Source: Leptospira gomenensis (GTDB lineage Bacteria; Spirochaetota; Leptospiria; Leptospirales; Leptospiraceae). Taken from it: DNA of 64,000 bases. Positions 56,663-64,000 of the stretch are shown here, in pieces. Every line of letters begins with the position of its first letter. The first letter of the stretch is position 1. The DNA lies in the NCBI RefSeq assembly GCF_004770155.1, contig NZ_RQFA01000063.1, positions 10,006 through 74,005 on the forward strand, given 5' to 3'. Position numbers and translations under genes: made by a program. Below the pieces are notes generated by a model. It worked only from the letters and a program-made list of their open reading frames with translations. It had not been told where the DNA came from and ran no database searches.

Positions 56663-56731
56663 AAATGACTCCTAAAAATTTCCCGATTTAAAACGAACCG
56701 AGTCCGGGAACTTCGGAACGTGTGAGGAGCT

Positions 56732-57169
56732 TTAGGAAAAACGAGGAGGTTCGAAGGGAATACGGGAAAGTAGAATTCCAGTATTAGAATATTCTAAACT
56801 GAGAATACAATGGATTTCTGAGATAGGTTCCGGATACGAGACCGGAAGAGGGGACGACCAGGCGGAATAGAACGCGCGCAACTGGGAAAGTTTGTTCTCC
56901 GCCTTTTTGCACGCGCAGGTATGTGTTTCTCCCTTTTTTGCGGAATGACAATCGGGAAGCTGCCCCGTTTGTGTCGAGGTTGCACCCGCCAACGTTTTGT
57001 CGAAATACCGCGCGTCTTCTCCGTTCGAGTGTTTTTGCAATCTGCTTCCGTGATTGCATTCGCAGATTTTTGCCTTTTCGGAGAGGACACAACCGAATAA
57101 ACCGCTGGAGAAGACGATTCCTTGGAAAAGAACGGAGACTGATAAGAAGAGGGAAAGGAAGGATTTCAT
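56732..57169 (-). CDS. Cys/His-rich exported protein upstream of mbnP
   Basis: A 145-residue protein; the ATG 57169 overlaps the STAS gene stop (ATGA), and the signal is MKSFLSLFLSVSVLFQGIVFS. The mature chain has CVLSEKAKICECNHGSRLQKHS, then LPDCHSAKKGETHTCACKK, seven cysteines and several histidines, a probable transition-metal-binding pattern. No family recognised. The location next to mbnP/mbnH suggests copper handling (inference). Confidence 0.68.
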   Translation of the reverse strand: MKSFLSLFLSVSVLFQGIVFSSGLFGCVLSEKAKICECNHGSRLQKHSNGEDARYFDKTLAGATSTQTGQLPDCHSAKKGETHTCACKKAENKLSQLRAFYSAWSSPLPVSYPEPISEIHCILSLEYSNTGILLSRIPFEPPRFS

Positions 57170-57468
57170 CCCAGGGTGATCTTCAGTTTGGAAAGAACCA
57201 ATTGAAGACCCTCGCTGAGTTTTACTTCGGAAATCGCGATTTCCTCCTTCTTTAATTCGGAGATAAATTTTAGAATACGATTGAGCACCATGGAAGGGAT
57301 GGCGACGACGGGCGTTAGATCCAGCGCGACGGATGCGGGGCGGATTTCCCGAATTTTGGAAAGGATTTCCTCCATTTCCGAAGATTCGATGGAACATATA
57401 TTCTTACGAAATTCGATCCGAAACAGATCCTTATCGGGATAGATTGTGGATTCTTCCAGTTGCAACAT
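57166..57468 (-). CDS. STAS-like domain protein
   Basis: A 100-residue protein resembling anti-sigma-factor antagonists: beta-alpha alternation (LFRIEFRKNICSIESSEMEEILSKIREIRPASVALDLTPVVAIPSMVLNRILKFISELKKEEIAISEV). The conserved phospho-acceptor serine would lie in AIPSMV. It is the first gene of the operon leading to mbnP. A regulatory or scaffolding role is an inference. Confidence 0.6.
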   Translation of the reverse strand: MLQLEESTIYPDKDLFRIEFRKNICSIESSEMEEILSKIREIRPASVALDLTPVVAIPSMVLNRILKFISELKKEEIAISEVKLSEGLQLVLSKLKITLG

Positions 57469-57610
57469 AAAAAGGAACGCGATACTCCCATTTTAGGAAC
57501 GGATTTTTTCTGGAAACAAAAAAATCCCCGGATTTCACAAGGGACAAAATCCGTTCGGACTTCTTCGGATTTTATGTTTCGAAAAAAACACGTTTTGGTT
57601 TTTGTATCTC

Positions 57611-59698
57611 ATGCAAACCGAAAAAGAAACGACCCGAAATGGCGAACGCCGACCGCGTCCGTGCGATTTCGGTTTGTTTGGATGGATGGCGTTTGCGCTC
57701 CTTTTGATCCTTCCTTTGTTCGATTTTTATCCTTGGAAATTTCGAATCGGATTTAGCGTTTTTTTTCTCCTCTTTGCGGTTCTCGATTTTTTTTCTCCGA
57801 TCGCGGCTACGTTTTTGCTCGCGGCTTCGGGCCCGTTTTTCGGCAATCATCCCGGTGGAAGATTTTTGGAACTCCAGGATTGTCTTTGGATTTTTTGGAG
57901 CGTGCGGGGAACGGCCGAGGCATTTCGATCCAAACTACTTGGAAATTTATTTTTTCCGGGAGAATGGAAAACGAATCCGTCTCCGTCTCCGTTTTTGTTG
58001 TTCGCCTTTTTTGGAGCGGGAAGTTTGAGTCTGGCGGTCAATCCGGAACTGATCGCCGATTGGACGTATTTTAGAAAATCCTGGTTCGGATTTTTGCATT
58101 CCACGGAGCTCGAACCGTTTTATCCGTTTAAGGTTTTGGGAACAGGGCTCCTTTTTTCGTTCGGCTTTTTGTCGAGAACGGTTTGGATGCGTTCGATCGG
58201 TAAGGAAAGTAGGTTTACGTTTTGGTTCGGTTTCGGAGTTTCCTTCGGATTTTTATTTTCGGTTGTGATCGGTTGGTCGGAGTATTTTTTTCCAACCGTA
58301 AAATCGTTGTTAGACGCATATCATATTTGGTTGGACGGTTACAAACTTACCGCTCCTCCTCATCTTATACTACCCTTTTCGGATCGGATCCTTCCGAACA
58401 CGGCGATCCAATCCCTTTTTTGGAATCGAAGTTGGTTTGCCGTTTATCTCGTGGCCTCGTTTCCGTTTTTGTTTGAAACCCTCTTTTCCTTTTTCCGAAC
58501 GGAAGGATTTCGGTCGTTTTTTTCTCGTCCTTTCGTAAAATCCGCGCTTTTATTTTCCGTCTTGGCGGGAACGGGGATCACCTTTGTTTGGATCGGTGCA
58601 CGGGGAGCATTTTTGGCGTTTGCGGCCCTCGTTTGCGGAACTTCGATTCATTTCGTATATTCTAAAATACGAATAGACCCGAATCTTAGAAAACGGATTT
58701 CGTTTTTGTCCGCGGCGGCGATCGTCTCCGTAGCGATTCTGTTTCCACTTTTCGTCCTATACGTTTCGAAAGAGGCGGATCCGGAACGTTTCGTGCAGTT
58801 CCGAACCGGATTTCGAATCGGAATCGACAAACTTTTGTTAGGCGGCGGATTCGAATCCTTCGGATGGTTCAACGAATGTTGTGCGGATTCGAACGGGCGG
58901 GCCGCCGGATATCATACTTCTCACAATCAGTGGATCCAGGTTTTTTCGGGAACCGGTCTCGTCGGGGTTTTGTTTTTCTCTTTTTTATGGGGGTTTTTCC
59001 TTTACGAACGATTACAGGAAGGAACGAGAAACGGCTCCGTTTTGAGGGCTTCTTTTTTATTCGGTTCGATGTTTGCGGTGTTGGTATATTCGTTTTTTCA
59101 GGAATGGTTTTACCTTCGTTCCGTTTATTTTCTATGGATCGTTTGTTTTTTGTCGTTCTCGGGTTCCGGGCAAGCCGCTTCGGATTTTTCTTTTTTCTTT
59201 TCGGAAAAGCGATCGGAGTTTCAAAAACGTTTCGCGGAATTCGGAGGAGTCGCACCGTTTTTCGTGTCGATCCTGTTCGTTTTGCTTTTGTTTTGCTCCG
59301 TATTCTTCTTTCCGACGAATCGATATCGATACGGAATTTATCAACCTCCCGCGGCCAAAGATCCGTCCGAGCTCTGGATCTTGGAGGGAAACGGCAGTTG
59401 GCCCGTTTTTTCGGGGAAGAAAGGAATTCGCGCCGATTTCGAGGCGTTTGCGGACGCGGATTTTTTTTCCGCGGAATGGAATCGTCGAAAAACGGTTAAA
59501 ACCGGACTTTCCCGGGGAGAAGTTTGGACGGATTCTTTTTACGCCGATGAATTCGATAAAATGAATATTCTGAAAACGGAATGTATTTTGCGTGAGGACG
59601 AATTTTTTCCTGACCTTTCCCTTTTTTGGAAACGGGAAATCTCGGATCCGGAAACGAGAAAATTCTGCGTTCGAATCCGGATTTCTCCGGGCTTCTGA
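57611..59698 (+). CDS. O-antigen ligase-like polytopic membrane protein
   Basis: A 695-residue protein with about 12 transmembrane helices; the ATG 57611 is preferred to a TTG at 57602. The segment RAAGYHTSHNQWIQVFSGTGLVGVLFFSFLWGFFL resembles the Wzy/WaaL motif (H...HN...W...GxxG). A large periplasmic C-terminal part of about 140 residues follows the last helix. Probably a polysaccharide ligase or polymerase; the neighbour is a GT2. Confidence 0.75.
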   Translation: MQTEKETTRNGERRPRPCDFGLFGWMAFALLLILPLFDFYPWKFRIGFSVFFLLFAVLDFFSPIAATFLLAASGPFFGNHPGGRFLELQDCLWIFWSVRGTAEAFRSKLLGNLFFPGEWKTNPSPSPFLLFAFFGAGSLSLAVNPELIADWTYFRKSWFGFLHSTELEPFYPFKVLGTGLLFSFGFLSRTVWMRSIGKESRFTFWFGFGVSFGFLFSVVIGWSEYFFPTVKSLLDAYHIWLDGYKLTAPPHLILPFSDRILPNTAIQSLFWNRSWFAVYLVASFPFLFETLFSFFRTEGFRSFFSRPFVKSALLFSVLAGTGITFVWIGARGAFLAFAALVCGTSIHFVYSKIRIDPNLRKRISFLSAAAIVSVAILFPLFVLYVSKEADPERFVQFRTGFRIGIDKLLLGGGFESFGWFNECCADSNGRAAGYHTSHNQWIQVFSGTGLVGVLFFSFLWGFFLYERLQEGTRNGSVLRASFLFGSMFAVLVYSFFQEWFYLRSVYFLWIVCFLSFSGSGQAASDFSFFFSEKRSEFQKRFAEFGGVAPFFVSILFVLLLFCSVFFFPTNRYRYGIYQPPAAKDPSELWILEGNGSWPVFSGKKGIRADFEAFADADFFSAEWNRRKTVKTGLSRGEVWTDSFYADEFDKMNILKTECILREDEFFPDLSLFWKREISDPETRKFCVRIRISPGF

Positions 59699-59708
59699 AT
59701 TTTACGTT

Positions 59709-60614
59709 ATGCGATCCGTTCCGGTCACAGTCGTCATTCCAACGTATAACCGAGCCGATTCGATTTGTGCCGCGTTGGAGAGCGTTTTTTCTCAGACCGT
59801 TTTTCCCGAGGAGATATTGATCGTGGACGACGGTTCGGACGACGAAACCGTTTTCGTATTAAACGAAAAGTTTCGGGAACAACGGGATAAATTCCGGATT
59901 CTTTCGCTCGAACACGGTGGAGTGAGTCGCGCACGCAACCGGGGTGTTCAAAACGCGAATCAGGATTGGATCGCCTTTTTGGATTCGGACGACGTATGGC
60001 TTCCGCAAAAGTTGGAACGTCAATGGGACACGATCCAAGAAGAGGGCGGGGAAATTTTGCAAACGCAGGAAATCTGGATTCGCAACGGTCGAAGAATCAA
60101 TCCTCCCGTTCATCTTCTCAAAAAAAACGGGGACATTTTCGATTTGAGTCTGGAGTTTTGTGCGATCACCCCGTCTTCCGTCTTACTAAAAAAGGAGTTG
60201 TATCAAAACGCCGGCGGAATGGACGAATCACTTCCCGCGTGCGAAGACTATGATCTTTGGCTGCGGATTACAGCGCGTCATCCGGTGCGCCTTTTGGACG
60301 AACTTCTTCTCATACGTTATGCGGGACACGAGGACCAACTCTCTTTCCGTTATCCCGTGATGGATCGATTTCGAATTTACTCTATTCTAAAATTATTGAA
60401 TTCCGATTTATTAAACGACATACAGAGGAAGTCCGCGGAAAGAATTCTGTTTATAAAGTGGAACATATTGAAACAAGGAAGAGTCAAACGAAACCTTTGG
60501 AACGAATCCGATGACCTCCTTTTGTCTCGAGTTTTAGAGAACGGATTCGATTCCTCATTCGGTTTTGCGTTAAAACGATTTTTACTTCAGGAAGAAACTT
60601 GGTCCAAGGGTTGA
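59709..60614 (+). CDS. Family 2 glycosyltransferase
   Basis: A 301-residue protein starting at ATG 59709, ten bases after the preceding gene. GT2 features: VTVVIPTYNRADSICAALESVFSQT, LIVDDGSDDET, ARNRGVQNANQDWIAFLDSDDVWLPQKL (the SDD is the metal site), and ACEDYDLWLRITAR. A soluble GT-A enzyme; sugar and acceptor unknown. Confidence 0.9.
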   Translation: MRSVPVTVVIPTYNRADSICAALESVFSQTVFPEEILIVDDGSDDETVFVLNEKFREQRDKFRILSLEHGGVSRARNRGVQNANQDWIAFLDSDDVWLPQKLERQWDTIQEEGGEILQTQEIWIRNGRRINPPVHLLKKNGDIFDLSLEFCAITPSSVLLKKELYQNAGGMDESLPACEDYDLWLRITARHPVRLLDELLLIRYAGHEDQLSFRYPVMDRFRIYSILKLLNSDLLNDIQRKSAERILFIKWNILKQGRVKRNLWNESDDLLLSRVLENGFDSSFGFALKRFLLQEETWSKG

Positions 60615-60719
60615 TCTTTCTTTTTTAGTCGCGTTTCGATTTCTGGTTTTCTTTTTATAGCCCGCATTTACGATCAACCACTCTACCGGCTTGAAATTCG
60701 GTTATATTCAGGAGTTGTT

Positions 60720-62045
60720 ATGTTAGAAGGTATGAATGAGATTCTAAAAAAGATCAAGAGTCAGACGATGGACGCTCTTGCTCACGAAATTCTTAAAAGC
60801 GAAATCATGCGGACGAGGATTTTGTTTTCCTATTTTTTATTTATGGTGAGCGTGATCGGATTCGCGTTTTTTTTCCTAAAGGAAAAGATTGCGAGAGAAG
60901 CCGGAATCAATTTTCCGTTCGGAACCACGCTGGCCGTCACGCTTACGATCGCCGCTTACGAATACGGAGTGTATCGACTGCTTCTTTATTTTCAGAAACG
61001 GGGAAAGGTGATTTTTGCGACGGGCAGATTTGCGAACGCTTTTGTCGAAATCTCCTTCGTAACCGCGTTGTTGTGGATCAATATGGGAGTTTTTGAATCC
61101 CCGCTCATCGCTTTGTTTTCCCCGGCTACGTTGGTGTATTTCGTTTTTATCATCCTTTCGGTGTTACGTTTGGAGTTTTTTCTGAGCGTTTTTACCGGGT
61201 TGGTGGCCGGTTTGGAATTTTTAGCGCTTTCGATTCACGTCAATCCACAGGTGCAAAATTCGATTTCTTTGAAGTTTTTCACTTCTTTGTCGCCGTTGAT
61301 CGGTAAGTCGGCTACGTTTTTTCTCTCAGGTGTGATCGCCGGATTCGTCGCTTTGCAGCTCAAACGTGCGTTAGTCGCTTCTTCCGCCGCCGTTCAGGAA
61401 AAAAATCAGGTGATCGGTATGTTCGGTCAATACGTTTCTCCGGATGTGGTGGACAAACTTTTGGAGCAGAAGACCGGGAATTTTTCGGAATCGAAACACG
61501 TTTGTGTCATGTTTTTGGATATCCGCAATTTCACGCGGTTTTCCGAAAAACGTTCTCCGGGAGAAGTCATCGATTATCTCAACTATATCTTTTCCCATCT
61601 CATCGATATCGTAAACGTTCATAACGGCATGATCAATAAATTCTTGGGAGACGGTTTTATGGCGGTTTTCGGGGCGCCTCTTTCCGATTCGGGCAATGAC
61701 GTGGAAAACGCGGTGAACGCTTCTCTGGCCCTGTTGCGTAAGATAGAACAACTCAATCAAGAGGGAAAAATCCCGGATACGCAGATCGGAATCGGTTTAC
61801 ACTACGGCTCGGCGATGACTGGAAACATTGGTTCCGAAGCGAGAAAGGAATATACGATCATCGGGGATGTGGTCAACCTCGCGTCCCGCGTGGAACAGTT
61901 GAACAAGGAATTCGGCACTAAGTTGCTCGTTACCGAAGCGGTGTTTCAAACCGTAAAAGACAAGGTTCCGGGAAGACATATCTCCTCCTTACAAGTAAAA
62001 GGAAGAGAGGAGCCCGTGGTCGTGTTCGAACTGGGGAAGGTCTAA
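60720..62045 (+). CDS. Class III adenylate cyclase with membrane domain
   Basis: A 441-residue protein with six hydrophobic helices (roughly 34-215) and a cytoplasmic class III cyclase domain: [17 protein letters not shown] with the first metal Asp, [15 protein letters not shown] with the substrate Lys and second metal Asp, and [22 protein letters not shown] with Asp, Asn and Arg of the catalytic site. These match ATP specificity. CAGGAG precedes the ATG by six bases. The stops of this gene and yciI overlap. Confidence 0.92.
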   Translation: MLEGMNEILKKIKSQTMDALAHEILKSEIMRTRILFSYFLFMVSVIGFAFFFLKEKIAREAGINFPFGTTLAVTLTIAAYEYGVYRLLLYFQKRGKVIFATGRFANAFVEISFVTALLWINMGVFESPLIALFSPATLVYFVFIILSVLRLEFFLSVFTGLVAGLEFLALSIHVNPQVQNSISLKFFTSLSPLIGKSATFFLSGVIAGFVALQLKRALVASSAAVQEKNQVIGMFGQYVSPDVVDKLLEQKTGNFSESKHVCVMFLDIRNFTRFSEKRSPGEVIDYLNYIFSHLIDIVNVHNGMINKFLGDGFMAVFGAPLSDSGNDVENAVNASLALLRKIEQLNQEGKIPDTQIGIGLHYGSAMTGNIGSEARKEYTIIGDVVNLASRVEQLNKEFGTKLLVTEAVFQTVKDKVPGRHISSLQVKGREEPVVVFELGKV

Positions 62046-62332
62046 AGCCAGAATTCGAATTCCTTTTGGAATTTTATCGGATTCCATTCTAAGATTTGGT
62101 ATTCCGCGACTCCGTTTTTGTGGAACGGATCGCGGCGGTAGAATTCTTCCATCGTATTGCGATCTTTTGCGCGCGCGATAAAAATTCCTCCGGTTCTCGG
62201 TTCTTGCGGTCCGGATGCGAGAAGGATTTTTTGTTCGTATCCTTGGGAGAGATATTCTCTGTGTTCCAGGACGTGGCGATCCACGATTTCTAAGGGAACG
62301 AGATAACGCAGAATTACGATAAACTGTTTCAT
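62042..62332 (-). CDS. YciI-like protein
   Basis: A 96-residue YCII-domain protein: [80 protein letters not shown]. The His in [10 protein letters not shown] and the Asp of DPF are the conserved pair. Role unknown; some members are dehydrochlorinase-like. Confidence 0.9.
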   Translation of the reverse strand: MKQFIVILRYLVPLEIVDRHVLEHREYLSQGYEQKILLASGPQEPRTGGIFIARAKDRNTMEEFYRRDPFHKNGVAEYQILEWNPIKFQKEFEFWL

Positions 62333-62561
62333 GGAAGTTCCAAAACTAAAAACGATTCGTTTGTTTTAAAGCGAAATTCATCGGAATGTTTCCCGAACGG
62401 AAACGACCGATCGTATCGTTTACAAACCGAAATTCCTTCGTTCTTTTTTTTCAATGAGTCGCGAAATAGTTCCGGTTTTTGTCTCAGTCGGGAAGGCTCG
62501 AGTTGTATGTTTTCCACACAAGAAAGGATACGGACGATTTCCTTTCCCAAAGGAGAATTTT

Positions 62562-63632
<1,071 letters not shown>

Positions 63633-63658
63633 TTCGAGACAAAACGTTCCCGTAGACT

Positions 63659-63700
63659 GATCGTTGTCGGAATTACGACGATTCGTCCGTGATACGCGGC
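63659..63700. repeat. Dispersed repeat, copy B (matches 34261-34302)
   Basis: GATCGTTGTCGGAATTACGACGATTCGTCCGTGATACGC... is the partner of copy A. It contains an imperfect GTCGGAATTACGAC palindrome, close to the perfect one at 63811. Confidence 0.6.
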
Positions 63701-63810
63701 GGCCCCACCCTGATTGGGTGGAGGAGGAGAGGTGGCGGGAAAACTTCCGGGAAGACTCTCCTATCACAGATCCGCCTTTTTTTCGAACGTTTTTTCGTGT
63801 GGTGGTCATA

Positions 63811-63824
63811 GTCGGAATTCCGAC
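63811..63824. repeat. Perfect palindrome GTCGGAATTCCGAC
   Basis: A 14-bp perfect palindrome in non-coding DNA, similar to the core of repeat copy B at 63666. It may be a member of the same dispersed repeat family. Confidence 0.6.
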
Positions 63825-64000
63825 GGTATTTTATCGGAAACGCGGTGGACCGACCGGTTCCTGTTTTTTTTCGAAAAATTTTAGAACTTTTTTAGGGCCC
63901 CGCGTGAGCGATCGAAGCGGAAATACTGCAGCGCACCATTTTAATTTTTTTGAATATTCAAATGTTATCATTTTCTATCGATCTTTCGGAGAAAATAGGA

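Larger units (their letters stand above)
63633..64000. other. Non-coding repeat-like region at the right edge
   Basis: No convincing gene is present; the open frame on the minus strand overlapping it is a shadow. It contains a repeat copy at 63659-63700, a hairpin CCACCC-TGATT-GGGTGG (63705-63721) and a perfect palindrome GTCGGAATTCCGAC (63811-63824). Its last 60 bases are AT-rich and may be the promoter region of a gene beyond the edge. Confidence 0.5.

Noticed and set aside
58864..59499. 211-residue plus-strand frame inside the O-antigen-ligase-like gene
   Set aside because: Phe/Arg-rich shadow of a membrane protein reading frame; the real frame has a clear helix pattern.

Overview
The window is most likely a chromosomal segment of a Leptospira species (spirochaete). 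The evidence is a FlaA-family flagellar sheath protein, spirochaetal FlgM, a DUF1577/PilZ-like protein of a family known mainly from Leptospira, LPS (Kdo) genes alongside many lipoproteins with relaxed spirochaetal lipoboxes, and short palindromic intergenic repeats of the GTGTGAGTTCCCACAC and GTCGGAATTCCGAC kind. Base composition is in the mid-40s % GC by eye, on the high side for the genus. No rRNA, phage, transposase or CRISPR array is visible. One tRNA is present, an initiator tRNA-fMet.

Layout. 1-5.5 kb: a degenerate iron-ADH-like protein (cut by the window edge), FlgM, RsmI, a cysteine-rich lipoprotein, a membrane-anchored coiled-coil protein and glutamine-dependent NAD synthetase. 5.6-8.2 kb: an acyl-CoA desaturase divergent from pyrE and a membrane protein, with a 15-bp inverted repeat between them. 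8.2-15 kb: a hypothetical protein, a LolCDE/MacB-like ABC pair, a SpoIID-domain protein and an RlmD/TrmA-type rRNA/tRNA methyltransferase. 15-21.5 kb: lipoproteins, a DUF3015 pair, and a three-gene ABC-2 exporter. 21.4-32 kb: a long minus-strand block of secreted proteins and lipoproteins: alpha/beta hydrolase, DUF4105 protein, a second DUF3015 pair, a four-gene lipoprotein operon, and an array of six TRL-domain lipoproteins plus two relatives, headed by a TPR protein. 32-39.6 kb: K+-dependent membrane pyrophosphatase, Kdo transferase, a HAD protein, a FlaA-like protein, YggS and ProC. 39.8 kb: tRNA-fMet. 40-49.5 kb: GGDEF protein, a two-domain retropepsin-like lipoprotein, MnmA, an ATP-grasp/FMN-dehydrogenase fusion, DUF1577, RluA and NhaC. 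49.5-52.4 kb: secreted hypotheticals and a DUF1272 zinc protein. 52.5-57.5 kb: an MbnP/MbnH ('metallo-mystery pair') copper-type operon with a barrel protein, lipoprotein, Cys/His-rich protein and STAS protein. 57.6-60.6 kb: O-antigen-ligase-like protein and a GT2 glycosyltransferase. 60.7-63.6 kb: class III cyclase, YciI and a CARDB lipoprotein. 63.6-64 kb: non-coding repeat-like DNA.

The most interesting candidates are: (1) the MbnP-MbnH operon, with an intrinsic terminator placed between the probable substrate and its di-haem enzyme; (2) the tandem TRL-domain lipoprotein array, part of which is AT-rich; (3) the ATP-grasp/FMN-dehydrogenase fusion carrying a CxxCxxCx4C motif; (4) a lipoprotein with two retropepsin motifs in one chain; and (5) two copies of a DUF3015 gene pair that share a near-identical promoter. 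All family calls come from reading motifs by eye. No database or structure search was run.
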